Assembly (NCBI GenBank): GCA_023146365.1
Contig: JAGLCE010000085.1
Location: 1-13,516 of the forward strand
Direction: 5' to 3'
Length of the DNA: 13,516 nt
DNA from: Endozoicomonadaceae bacterium
GTDB lineage: Bacteria > Pseudomonadota > Gammaproteobacteria > Pseudomonadales > Endozoicomonadaceae
Shown: positions 1 to 7,534 of the stretch, piece after piece
How the letters are laid out: every line of letters starts with the position of its first letter
Numbering within the stretch: position 1 is the first letter of the stretch
Program-made: the position numbers and the translations under genes
The notes under the pieces: model-generated
What the model was told of the DNA's origin: nothing
Seen by the model: the letters and a program-made list of their open reading frames with translations, nothing else
The model's database searches: none

Positions 1-335
1 AGATTAACAACGACCTCCGCCAGACTGTCATTCATCATGGGCATCAATGCAGAAGAACCTTCATCAAACCTTTGGTGTAAACGACTGGAGGACGGCATTT
101 GCCGAATACCCATGCAACGCTTGAACCAGTCATCATTGCGAATATTTTCTATCGCATCAAAATCGCTTTTATCAGTCGCCAAAAGAGCACTGACTGTTCG
201 AATCAATTCAATATTGGGAATGCCGTGCCTTTTGCTAACAGCGTGCAGGGTTTTCTTGAATGTTGTTTGTTGATTTATGGCATAGCCGATGAAATACAGA
301 CTCGCTGTCTGGGTATAAAATTCGGTGTCAGATTG
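1..335 (-). CDS. IS1380-family transposase, N-terminal part (runs off the window)
   Basis: The minus strand is open from 335 to base 1 with no recognisable ATG; a stop lies just upstream at 336-338. The translation contains LLATDKSDFDAIENIRND, then DWFKRCMGIRQMPSSSRL and HQRFDE. This is the conserved N-terminal block of IS1380-family DDE transposases (consensus roughly LCLGKSDFEAIE..RND..F..ALG...VPS...LRQRFD). The catalytic DDE domain would lie beyond the left edge. The missing start suggests that the first codons are degraded or in another frame, so the gene may be inactive. The family call rests on recognised motifs; whether the rest of the gene is intact cannot be seen. The plus-strand reading frames over the same bases look like shadows. 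Confidence 0.72.
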
Positions 336-443
336 TTATATTTTCAATTTCACGAACACTCACCCTACAAGTGAAATACTCAGATGGGTCTGTTTTACCT
401 CTTAGATCTTGTGATGTCTGGGATTAAGGCAATTATTTTGCCC

Positions 444-462
444 TGAAGTCACGGATTCAGGA
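444..462 (-). repeat. Putative terminal inverted repeat of the IS1380-type element
   Basis: Read on the minus strand this is TCCTGAATCCGTGACTTCA. The same 19 bases occur exactly on the plus strand at 11484-11502. The position, just upstream of the transposase start, and the CCT opening fit an IS1380-family end, which would put the outer edge of the element near 462. The exact tip and any target duplication are not established. Confidence 0.55.
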
Positions 463-1079
463 TTATCAAATGTGATCGCATGAAAATGCATCGTCTCTGG
501 TTGTCAGTCATTTCATTATTATGTTTTTAATAATATCAGCATCCCTAGACGGCACATGGACACTCAGTCTGTTTCTACTGAAGCGTTCAGCCAAGAGCCA
601 TCAAAATTATTTTATAACCCTGACTAACCACCTATGAGCACTTTTTCATCACAATAGCCTGCTTCTCATCTATGGGTTCTCATCTATGGATACACGCCCG
701 ATCATCTAGCCTCTAGCCTCTAGCATCGTGGGAGTCTGTACATTTTGTGTAATCGCACTTTTTCGGTCAGCCTGCATAATACACTTATTGATCTGTTGGC
801 AGTGAGAAACGCTACTGGCAGACTGATAGCGGCGTTCAATCGATGCTAAGTTTTCGGAAAAACAAAAACCATCTGGTAAAATAGAGCATTTTCATCGATG
901 CAACTGATAAACTATCTCTGTAAAGCTTTTTATCTCAATAAATTCGACTATCTTCCATCACGCAACGACAAGGACAGACAAAACTAAAAACAATGGATGA
1001 TTTAAGAAAAAATATGCGTGACACGGTTAATAATTAACGTGCAACTGTTTTTTCAATGAAGTAATATTAACAATTGATA
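463..1079. other. Non-coding stretch between the IS end and the hns promoter
   Basis: No convincing gene on either strand. It holds short direct duplications: TTCTCATCTATGG occurs twice in tandem around 663-690, GCCTCTAG is repeated around 710-725, and ATCGATGC occurs near 839 and again near 895. The right end becomes A+T-rich. It looks like decayed spacer between mobile DNA and hns. Confidence 0.5.
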
Positions 1080-1108
1080 TTGAATATCTCATTTAATTCA
1101 CTTAGAAT
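1080..1108 (+). promoter_or_regulatory. Predicted sigma-70 promoter of the H-NS gene
   Basis: TTGAAT (1080-1085), a 17-bp spacer and TAGAAT (1103-1108) give a good -35/-10 pair, predicting a start near 1115 and a leader of about 25 bases. The surrounding DNA is very A+T-rich and includes the near-palindrome GTTAATAATTAAC at about 1026-1038. Such DNA is the kind H-NS binds, so autoregulation is plausible (inference). Confidence 0.5.
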
Positions 1109-1139
1109 TGCAACAAATTTACTCAAGAGGTTAACCTGA

Positions 1140-1586
1140 ATGAATATTTTTGACGAAATTCAGCAACGTTTAGCTAGTAAAACACGCATTCGTGCACTAT
1201 TTAAAGATATCCATATTGAAGATGTCGAGCGCATCATCAGTCGCCTGCAAGGCATCTTAGTTGAAAAGAGAGATGCTATCGCAGAAAATGTAGCAAAACG
1301 TCAAGCTAAGCTAGATGACATTAACGAAGTTCACCGCATACTGGCTGAACGAGGTCTATCTTTAGTCGATTTGGATCCTTCTGAAGAGAAGGGCGTTACT
1401 GCCAAAAAGCGTCGCAACATCCAGAGGTTCACTTTCCAGTACACAACCAACAGTGGCGACACAATCACTTGGCATGGTTCCACCACAGGGCGACTACCGA
1501 AAGATTTCCAAACTTACTTGGATCTCACCGGAAAGAAACGCTTGGACTGTGTTATCCAGAAAACTGCTGAAGCTGTAGCCGAATAA
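1140..1586 (+). CDS. H-NS family nucleoid-associated protein
   Basis: A 148-aa protein with the H-NS plan. Residues 1-70 are a charged, helical oligomerisation region (MNIFDEIQQRLASKTRIR, then RIISRLQGILVEKRD with heptad-like spacing). A linker at about 78-95 leads to a C-terminal DNA-binding domain: FTFQYTTNSGDTITWHG, then GRLP at 117-120. W111, G113, G117, R118 and P120 match the core TWxGxGRxP motif, with a two-residue insertion before the GR. Family members coat A+T-rich, often foreign, DNA and repress transcription. AAGAGG at 1125-1130 lies 9 bases before the ATG and supports this start. A predicted promoter precedes the gene and a terminator follows it, so it is probably monocistronic. 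The nearby A+T-rich effector genes are natural targets (inference). It is not close enough to E. coli H-NS to separate hns from paralogues such as stpA. Confidence 0.87.
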   Translation: MNIFDEIQQRLASKTRIRALFKDIHIEDVERIISRLQGILVEKRDAIAENVAKRQAKLDDINEVHRILAERGLSLVDLDPSEEKGVTAKKRRNIQRFTFQYTTNSGDTITWHGSTTGRLPKDFQTYLDLTGKKRLDCVIQKTAEAVAE

Positions 1587-1608
1587 TCCAACAACCAGCA
1601 ATCTATCG

Positions 1609-1641
1609 AAAGGAAAGGGAGGAGCCACTCTCCTTTTCTTT
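1609..1641 (+). terminator. Predicted intrinsic terminator of the H-NS gene
   Basis: The stem AAAGGAAAGGGAG (1609-1621) pairs with TCTCCTTTTCTTT (1629-1641) through several G-U pairs and a short loop. The 3' arm supplies the T-rich tract. It lies 22 bases after the hns stop codon. Confidence 0.6.
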
Positions 1642-2048
1642 GCTTGGACTATCCGACTATCCGACTATCAAAGAGTAGTGACGGTATAAATCTATCTATC
1701 AGCTCACTGCATCTGTGATAAATTCATTCTCCACTTATGAAGAGAGCCAAGTATTGTATGAATCACGCTACCATTCACTGGCTACTTTCGTCGATTCATA
1801 CGATATCAGCACTCTCATTTTGATTCATGATGATCAATTTAATCGCAATACGCAGCTTAACGCTATTCGCTCCATCGTTAGGTATTCTTCTACGGATTTC
1901 TGAAACCTCATTAATAATCATCTGTAAAAGCAATGCGTCCAGAACGTCACAATCCACACCCTGGCAACGTTAACCACGGTTATATGCGTTCGCATGCCCG
2001 GCTAGCAACTCTAGTTAGCCAAGGACTCAATTGACCAAAACACAGCCA
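1642..2048. other. Non-coding stretch between hns and the rpmBG terminator
   Basis: A short tandem of GACTATCC units (two complete, one partial) lies around 1647-1670. A 62-codon GTG-initiated frame at 1715-1903 has no ribosome binding site and no recognisable motif and is not called. Nothing else is supported. This is the intergenic space between transcription units that end facing each other. Confidence 0.45.
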
Positions 2049-2049
2049 T

Positions 2050-2077
2050 AAAAAAACCCACAACGTTGCGGGTTTTA
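2050..2077 (-). terminator. Intrinsic terminator of the rpmB-rpmG operon
   Basis: On the minus strand AAACCCGCAAC pairs with GTTGTGGGTTT (one G-U pair, minimal loop), followed by a run of T. It lies about 55 bases after the rpmG stop. Confidence 0.8.
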
Positions 2078-2132
2078 TAGTTTATAGTACGCTCACCACA
2101 TACCTTGATAACAAGACTGCCAAAAGCCGACC

Positions 2133-2300
2133 TTATTTAATTTTAGCTTCTTTGAACTCAACGTGTTTGCGGACTTTGGGATCGTATTTTTTAAATACAA
2201 ATTTGTCCGGCGTATTACGCTTATTTTTGGTAGTGGTATAAAAGTAACCAGTACCAGCTGTGGATACCAATTTGATTTTTTCGCGAACAGCCTTAGCCAT
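2133..2300 (-). CDS. rpmG: 50S ribosomal protein L33
   Basis: A 55-aa protein starting MAKAVREKIKLVSTAGTGYF and ending VEFKEAKIK, the same length as and closely similar to E. coli L33. It is a small protein of the large ribosomal subunit, near the E site. The usual zinc-ribbon cysteine pairs are absent, so this is the zinc-independent (C-minus) form. GAGGAC lies about 9 bases upstream of the ATG and supports the start. It follows rpmB by 25 bases on the same strand and ends before a strong hairpin terminator, forming the standard rpmBG operon. Confidence 0.97.
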   Translation of the reverse strand: MAKAVREKIKLVSTAGTGYFYTTTKNKRNTPDKFVFKKYDPKVRKHVEFKEAKIK

Positions 2301-2325
2301 CGTCGTAGTCCTCTATTCTCTAGCC

Positions 2326-2562
2326 TTAGAAACGTTCGCCACGAGAACGAAGTTCCGCCAAAACGATGTCGATGCCCTTCTTGTCGATGATGCGCATACC
2401 CTTGGCGGAGACACGCAGTCTGACAAAACGATTCTCGGACGCAACCCAAAAACGGTGATGATGAAGGTTTGGCAAAAAACGACGACGCGTTCTGTTGTTA
2501 GCGTGTGACACGTTGTTACCAACAACGGGACGCTTGCCTGTAACCTGGCAAACTTTGGACAT
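2326..2562 (-). CDS. rpmB: 50S ribosomal protein L28
   Basis: A 78-aa protein, exactly the E. coli length. MSKVCQVTGKRPVVGNNVSH at the start, RRRFLPNLHHHRFWV in the middle and LRVSAKGMRIIDKKGID near the end are diagnostic of L28, a late-assembling protein of the 50S subunit. GAGAGG upstream on the minus strand at ordinary spacing sets the start. It is the first gene of the rpmB-rpmG operon, read from the predicted promoter at 2699-2727 through a leader of roughly 130 bases. Confidence 0.98.
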   Translation of the reverse strand: MSKVCQVTGKRPVVGNNVSHANNRTRRRFLPNLHHHRFWVASENRFVRLRVSAKGMRIIDKKGIDIVLAELRSRGERF

Positions 2563-2588
2563 ATTTGAGCCTCTCTCTAAGCGTTTGC

Positions 2589-2652
2589 CCAGCCCGAAAG
2601 CTGGATTCTTTATTCATACATACCGGAACTACCCGGTCGGCAGTAGCCGACC
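2589..2652 (-). promoter_or_regulatory. Structured 5' leader of rpmB
   Basis: Two hairpins lie in the predicted untranslated leader: a perfect 7-bp stem GGTCGGC/GCCGACC with a 4-base loop (2635-2652), and CCAGC/GCTGG with a 6-base loop (2589-2604). Both are absent from the nearby spacer. They could be an RNA control element or simply stabilise the message. No known ribosomal-protein leader motif is recognised. Confidence 0.4.
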
Positions 2653-2698
2653 CGCTCAAATCTATTCAGCCGAAAGTCAATATACCCAAAGAGCGGGC

Positions 2699-2727
2699 TT
2701 TATATCAGAAAGTAATCCCGCTGACAA
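2699..2727 (-). promoter_or_regulatory. Sigma-70 promoter of rpmB-rpmG
   Basis: On the minus strand TTGTCA (2722-2727), a 17-bp spacer and TATAAA (2699-2704) are close to consensus. The predicted transcription start is near 2692, about 130 bases before the rpmB ATG. Confidence 0.7.
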
Positions 2728-3218
2728 TGATCGATTGCTTTTTATACAAACACTGAACAACGCAAACACGACTCTCGCTGTTTCGAGCTCCAAGCAGTAA
2801 ACTGCATATTGCAGGCCGCCCCTCTTAGCGACTCATTTTAATGGAGTATCAGCACAATGACAATACGACGTTCAAATCATGTCAAGCTATATGATCAGAT
2901 TTAGAGGTTGCCAGGATCAAAAACAGGAAATAAAAGCCTCACTGAACTTCACTCGGAAATCTTGTCGTTAACGGTTTCACTTTCCCCCCCTTAATGGTAT
3001 CAATGATACCGCTCTGCGTCGTTCGACGTCATCGCCTGACTGGAAATCCAGGAACAGCCTCTGTCCAGACAGCCATTAACAACCTCCAAAACCGCTCGAA
3101 ATCTAGCAGGCAACTCAAACTGACGATAGCAGAGATTCACTCTCCGAACACTGCGCATGGTTTAACGCTGTCGGCATGTTTATAATAACCACTTGACTCA
3201 CACCAAGCAGTTACATGA
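2728..3218. other. Non-coding region between the rpmB promoter and coaBC
   Basis: In many gammaproteobacteria radC occupies this place. I see no RadC motif (for example HNHPSG) on the minus strand and no plausible gene. Small structures are present: GCAGTAAACTGC (2794-2805), and the hairpin GGTATC-AAT-GATACC (2996-3010) beside a C-tract. A TATAAT at 3181-3186 with a weak upstream -35 could drive coaBC. A 63-codon frame at 2994-3185 has no supporting feature. Confidence 0.5.
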
Positions 3219-4472
3219 ATGCAGCGACTAAACAAGAAGCGAATACTCATCGGCATCACTGGCGGCATCGCCGCCTACAAGGCGGCGGAACTGGTCAGAC
3301 ACTTGCGCAAGTTGAACGCCGAGGTTCATGTGGTCATGACACGTGCAGCCTGTCAATTCATTACGCCACTGACCATGCAGGCACTGTCCGGCAACCCGGT
3401 GCATACCGACCTACTGGACCCAAAGGCCGAAGCTGGAATGAGCCATATCGAACTGGCTCACTGGGCAGACGTTATTTTGGTAGCACCGGCTACGGCCAAC
3501 TTCATGGCTCTGATTGCTAATGGTCATGGAAATGACCTACTCACAACACTCTGCCTGGCCACCAGCGCACCACTCTGTTTGGCGCCGGCCATGAACCAAG
3601 GCATGTGGAATGACAGTGCCACTCGCCATAATCGTCAGATTATTGAAGATCGTGGTGTACACCAGTTCGGCCCTGCCGAGGGCTTGCAAGCTTGCGGAGA
3701 AACCGGTCTTGGTCGGATGCTTGAACCCATGGAACTCATTGAACACCTCAGCGAGATATTCAAACATGAAATTCTAACAGGGTATCGGGTGATCATCACT
3801 GCCGGCCCGACCTTCGAAGCCATTGATCCAGTTCGTTACATCGCCAATCACAGTTCCGGAAAAATGGGGTTTGCCCTGGCTGAGGCGGCAGTTGATGCAG
3901 GCGCAAATGTCACCCTGATCAGCGGTCCGGTCAATCGTGAAACACCGGTTCGTGTCACCCGCATTGATGTGACCAGTGCTCGGGATATGTATCGAGCCGT
4001 TCACGACTCAATCAGTGAGTGCGACATCTTCATCAGTACTGCCGCCGTCGCAGACTACCGTCCTAGCAGCGAGGCCACTAGCAAGATAAAGAAAGATCCG
4101 AATGTAGCGGATGACAATCTGCAATTGACGCTGATACGTAATCCCGATATTGTCGCTTCTGTCGCCGCATTAAAGCAGAAACCCTTTGTTGTGGGCTTTG
4201 CTGCAGAAACCGGTAACGTGATCAGTTACGCGACCGACAAACTGCACCGAAAAAAACTGGATCTAATTATCGCCAACGATGTCAGCGACAGCAGCATCGG
4301 TTTTAACAGCGATGAAAACGCTGTCACGATTATCGGTCCTGATTTTGAAAATACGCTGACACGCACATCAAAATATCAAATTGCTCGACAACTGCTGGAC
4401 ATCCTGACTCAGCGCTTCCTCGACCGACAAACCAGAAAACCACAGCACACGAGAGCACTATGCACAAACTGA
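3219..4472 (+). CDS. coaBC: Bifunctional phosphopantothenoylcysteine decarboxylase / phosphopantothenate-cysteine ligase
   Basis: A 417-aa cytosolic enzyme (E. coli about 406 aa) for two steps of coenzyme A synthesis: CTP-dependent coupling of 4'-phosphopantothenate to cysteine (CoaB) and FMN-dependent decarboxylation to 4'-phosphopantetheine (CoaC). The CoaC half (1 to about 188) has GITGGIAAYKAAEL, the catalytic His76 in SHIELAHWAD, PAMNQGMW at 123-130 and the active-site Cys159 in GLQACGETGLGRM. The CoaB half (about 189-417) has ITAGPTFEAIDPVRYI, the dimer motif NHSSGKMG (210-217), AAVADYRP and Lys289 in SKIKK. All key residues are present, so it should be active. No strong ribosome binding site precedes the ATG, but the alignment with the family begins here. 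Its end overlaps dut by 13 bases, indicating co-transcription. Confidence 0.97.
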   Translation: MQRLNKKRILIGITGGIAAYKAAELVRHLRKLNAEVHVVMTRAACQFITPLTMQALSGNPVHTDLLDPKAEAGMSHIELAHWADVILVAPATANFMALIANGHGNDLLTTLCLATSAPLCLAPAMNQGMWNDSATRHNRQIIEDRGVHQFGPAEGLQACGETGLGRMLEPMELIEHLSEIFKHEILTGYRVIITAGPTFEAIDPVRYIANHSSGKMGFALAEAAVDAGANVTLISGPVNRETPVRVTRIDVTSARDMYRAVHDSISECDIFISTAAVADYRPSSEATSKIKKDPNVADDNLQLTLIRNPDIVASVAALKQKPFVVGFAAETGNVISYATDKLHRKKLDLIIANDVSDSSIGFNSDENAVTIIGPDFENTLTRTSKYQIARQLLDILTQRFLDRQTRKPQHTRALCTN

Positions 4473-4915
4473 AAGCCCGAATTCTTGATCCGCGACTAGG
4501 GTGTGAGTTTCCACTGCCAGCCTATGCCACTGACGGTTCTGCCGGCATTGACCTTCGCGCTTTACTGGATGAACCGTTAACGTTAGAGCCAGGCCAGACT
4601 AAACTGCTACCAACCGGATTGGCCATTCATATTGCTGATCCATCTTTAGCAGCCATAATCCTCCCCCGCTCTGGCCTAGGTCACAAACACGGCATTGTTT
4701 TGGGCAATCTAGTTGGTTTGATTGACTCCGACTACCAAGGTCAACTGATGGTTTCTTGCTGGAATCGTGGTAACACAACCTTTACTATGCAGCCTGGTGA
4801 TCGAATTGCACAGCTAGTGCTGATTCCAGTGGTTCAATCGGATTTCGAGCTTGTCGAATCGTTTGAAGAGAGCGATCGCAGCGAGGGTGGATTCGGCCAC
4901 TCCGGTCGACACTGA
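4460..4915 (+). CDS. dut: dUTP diphosphatase (deoxyuridine 5'-triphosphate nucleotidohydrolase)
   Basis: A 151-aa trimeric dUTPase, same length as E. coli Dut. It hydrolyses dUTP to dUMP and pyrophosphate, keeping uracil out of DNA and supplying dTMP synthesis. All five family motifs are present: AGIDLRA (28-34), PRSGLGHKHG (69-78, Ser71), GLIDSDYQGQ (86-95, catalytic Asp91), GDRIAQLVLIP (113-123) and RSEGGFGHSG (140-149, the P-loop-like tail that closes the site). The ATG lies inside the end of coaBC (13-base overlap) and GAGAG precedes it, so translation is probably coupled to coaBC. This is the usual coaBC-dut arrangement. Confidence 0.97.
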   Translation: MHKLKARILDPRLGCEFPLPAYATDGSAGIDLRALLDEPLTLEPGQTKLLPTGLAIHIADPSLAAIILPRSGLGHKHGIVLGNLVGLIDSDYQGQLMVSCWNRGNTTFTMQPGDRIAQLVLIPVVQSDFELVESFEESDRSEGGFGHSGRH

Positions 4916-5136
4916 ACCCAAAATAGCCTACTCTGCATTGGTAGCACCTGACAAGCGACATATTTAATGTCCACTGGACTGTGAGGCTTCGCAGCTCCAA
5001 AATAACGCATTACCAGAGCTGAATAGTCCGGAGAGTGGATGGTATGATTCATAACATCCTCCCTGCAGGTCATCACTGTCACCGACTACACAGCAATAAC
5101 AGCACCATAATAAATAGCACTAAACAGGTGAGTACC

Positions 5137-6537
5137 ATGACACCATCTTGCAGTATTCACGCGGATACCGTTCCCGCTTCCATTTTTCGCGCTTATGATA
5201 TTCGCGGCATCGTCGGTAGAGACTTAACATCGAGCACCGTTGAGTTGCTCGGTCGTGCTATTGGTACAGAAGCCTTGGCTCGTCATGAAACGACAGTGGT
5301 CGTTGGCATGGATGGACGCCTCTCCAGTCCGTCATTGCGTGATCACCTAGTTGCTGGTCTTACAGAAAGTGGCTGTAATGTCATCACAATCGGCACGATT
5401 CCAACGCCCGTGCTTTATTATGCGACGCATGAGCTAGGCATCCAATCCGGCGTTATGATTACCGGCAGTCACAACCCGCCAAAATATAATGGTTTCAAGA
5501 TCGTATTGGGCGGAGAAACTCTCGCTACTGAAGCCATTCAAGTACTCTACCAACGCATCATTCATCAGGATCTAAGCGTCGGTATGGGAGAGGTCTCCGA
5601 GCAAGAGATTCTTGAGAATTATAGTGAGCGAATTCTGGATGATATCACTATTCAACATCCGCTCAAGATCGTTGTTGATTGTGGCAACGGTGTTGCTGGC
5701 GTTATTGCGCCCCAGCTATTCGAAACACTTGGCTGCGAAATCATCCCCCTTTACTGTGATGTCGACGGTCAATTCCCTAACCATCATCCCGATCCAAGCA
5801 ATCCCGAGAATCTGAAAGATGTGATTGCCAAGATCGCCGAAACCGGCGCAGACTTGGGTCTTGCTTTCGATGGTGATGGTGACCGTGTCGGCCTTGTGAC
5901 GAATAAAGGCCAGATCATATTTCCTGATCGTCTGCTTATGTTGCTGGCGAAAGATATCATCAGCCGAAACCTCAACTGTGAGGTGATCTACGACGTCAAA
6001 TGCACTCGCAATCTGGACAAGCTGATCCGCAGTTACGGCGGGAGACCCCATATGTATAAAACGGGCCATTCACTCATCAAAGCCAAGATGAAAGAGACTG
6101 GTGCTCTACTGGCTGGCGAAATGAGCGGTCACCTATTTCTGAAAGAGCGCTGGTATGGTTTTGATGACGGCATTTATAGCGCTGCACGTTTGGTAGAGAT
6201 ATTATCTTCCCAGCCAGACAGTGTAGACGAAGTCTTCAACCGTTTTCCAAACAGTGTCAGCACACCAGAAATCAATATTCAGGTGACGGATAAGAACAAG
6301 TTTTCCTTGATTGAACAGTTCGCCAGCAAAGGCCCGTTTAACGCAGGCCGCATGATTACCATAGATGGCGTCCGAGTTGAGTTTCCTTGGGGCTGGGGAC
6401 TGGTGCGCGCCTCCAATACCTCGCCAACTCTGGTCCTGCGGTTTGAGGCGTATGATAATCTGCGCCTGAATCAGATCAAAACCCTGTTCCGAGAACAGCT
6501 CAAAGCCATTGATCATACGCTTTCGATCAATTTCTGA
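5137..6537 (+). CDS. algC: Phosphomannomutase / phosphoglucomutase
   Basis: A 466-aa alpha-D-phosphohexomutase (P. aeruginosa AlgC is 463 aa). It interconverts hexose 6-phosphates and 1-phosphates for LPS core, O-antigen and exopolysaccharide precursors. Motifs in order: FRAYDIRGI (17-25), the phosphoserine loop TGSHNPPKYNGFK with Ser111, the metal loop DGDGDR (245-250), the sugar-binding GEMSGH (327-332) and the phosphate-binding RASNTSPTLVLRFEA (424-438). The frame is open further up to 5035, but AGGTGA just before the ATG at 5137 and the start of family similarity (ASIFRAYD) choose the later start. It lies 221 bases after dut. In Pseudomonas algC is followed by argB, which is missing here. 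It could also be named manB or pmm; the neighbourhood supports algC. Confidence 0.95.
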   Translation: MTPSCSIHADTVPASIFRAYDIRGIVGRDLTSSTVELLGRAIGTEALARHETTVVVGMDGRLSSPSLRDHLVAGLTESGCNVITIGTIPTPVLYYATHELGIQSGVMITGSHNPPKYNGFKIVLGGETLATEAIQVLYQRIIHQDLSVGMGEVSEQEILENYSERILDDITIQHPLKIVVDCGNGVAGVIAPQLFETLGCEIIPLYCDVDGQFPNHHPDPSNPENLKDVIAKIAETGADLGLAFDGDGDRVGLVTNKGQIIFPDRLLMLLAKDIISRNLNCEVIYDVKCTRNLDKLIRSYGGRPHMYKTGHSLIKAKMKETGALLAGEMSGHLFLKERWYGFDDGIYSAARLVEILSSQPDSVDEVFNRFPNSVSTPEINIQVTDKNKFSLIEQFASKGPFNAGRMITIDGVRVEFPWGWGLVRASNTSPTLVLRFEAYDNLRLNQIKTLFREQLKAIDHTLSINF

Positions 6538-6633
6538 TCACAGCCGCCGATGGACAAACTGCTTCGAATCACAAGCAAATCAAAAAAACTATAAGCGTCG
6601 AATATCGGCATAGCCTATTGTTTAACGCACTCA

Positions 6634-6645
6634 ACAATATATTGT
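6634..6645. promoter_or_regulatory. Palindrome in the algC-slmA gap
   Basis: ACAATATATTGT is a perfect 12-bp palindrome in the 236-bp gap before slmA. TTGTTT and TTAACG lie just upstream, so it could overlap a weak slmA promoter and act as an operator. It does not resemble the SlmA consensus site (GTGAGTACTCAC). The rest of the gap shows no gene. Confidence 0.3.
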
Positions 6646-6773
6646 CCAAGATTCGCTGTACACTGAAGGCTGTGAACAACGGCGTCCATAAAAAGAGACC
6701 ACAACCATCACTGATCTTTGATCTCTGATAAGTGCTGCGCGTCTAACCCACAACGCTCAAGATCATATATCCA

Positions 6774-7385
6774 ATGGAAAAGGCACGCACTACCACCCGT
6801 AAAGAGCGCAAAGGATCGCGCAAGGAACAGATACTTCATGCCCTTGCGCATATGCTGGAAATCAATCTGGGCGAGCGCATCACTACCTCAGAACTAGCGC
6901 AGGAAGTTGGCGTCTCAGAAGCAGCTCTTTATCGGCACTTTCCGAGCAAGGCCAAGATGTTCGAGGGATTAATTGAGTTTATTGAGGAAGTGATTTTCAC
7001 CCGCATCACACTCATCATAAAAGAGGAGCAGACCCCACTCAAATGCTGCTACCAATTTCTGACACTGCTGCTGGCCTTTTGCGAGAAAAATCCCGGACTG
7101 ACTCGCATTCTTAACGGTGATGCACTGGCTGGAGAAACCGAGCGATTACGTTTACGCGTCGCACAACTCTTTGATCGTCTGGAAACCCAGCTTAGGCAGA
7201 TACTGCGTGATGCAGAAATTAATGAAGGGCTACGTACCCGGATAACCCAGCAGGCAACCGCCAATCTGTTATTAGCTGTTGCAGAAGGGCGAATCAGTCA
7301 ATATGTACGAAGTGGCTTCAAGCACAAACCGACCAACCATTGGGCTGAGCAGTGGGAATGTCTGAGCATTACGGTATTTCGTTAA
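6774..7385 (+). CDS. slmA: Nucleoid occlusion factor SlmA (TetR-fold DNA-binding protein)
   Basis: A 203-aa protein (E. coli SlmA is 198 aa). SlmA binds specific chromosomal sites and antagonises FtsZ so that the septum does not form over the nucleoid. The N-terminal helix-turn-helix is nearly the E. coli sequence: RITTSELAQEVGVSEAALYR then HFPSK, residues about 35-59. GLIEFIEEVIFTRI, FCEKNPGLTRILNGDAL and YVRSGFKHKPT also match the family throughout, so it is full length. No strong ribosome binding site precedes the ATG at 6774. It lies between algC and the convergent pyrE, as in related genomes where slmA neighbours dut, argB and pyrE. Confidence 0.95.
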   Translation: MEKARTTTRKERKGSRKEQILHALAHMLEINLGERITTSELAQEVGVSEAALYRHFPSKAKMFEGLIEFIEEVIFTRITLIIKEEQTPLKCCYQFLTLLLAFCEKNPGLTRILNGDALAGETERLRLRVAQLFDRLETQLRQILRDAEINEGLRTRITQQATANLLLAVAEGRISQYVRSGFKHKPTNHWAEQWECLSITVFR

Positions 7386-7534
7386 TCATCCAACAGAACG
7401 GGTCGGCAACCATTCCCAAGCCTCAATAGCATCAGGCAAGCTGAAAGACTACCATCAAAGCAAAGCCAGCAACACTCGTAGTGATTGTCATAGACGGTTC
7501 AATCTACCTGCTTGCTTTTATGTTGCTTCTTTAT

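Noticed and set aside
37..374. Two plus-strand frames of 78 and 91 codons at the left edge
   Set aside because: They overlap the minus-strand IS1380 transposase frame, which has recognisable family motifs; the plus-strand translations do not resemble a protein family and lack ribosome binding sites.
1715..1903. 62-codon GTG-initiated frame
   Set aside because: No ribosome binding site, no motif, rare start codon, and it lies in spacer DNA.
2093..2525. Several frames overlapping rpmG and rpmB on both strands
   Set aside because: Shadows of the two ribosomal protein genes, whose sequences are unmistakable.
5035..5136. Upstream extension of algC to 5035 (34 extra residues)
   Set aside because: The extra residues do not resemble AlgC, and AGGTGA directly before the ATG at 5137 gives a better start.
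5129..5140. GTGAGTACCATG at the algC start resembling the SlmA site GTGAGTACTCAC
   Set aside because: Only one half matches; the bases coincide with the ribosome binding site and start codon, so chance is likely.
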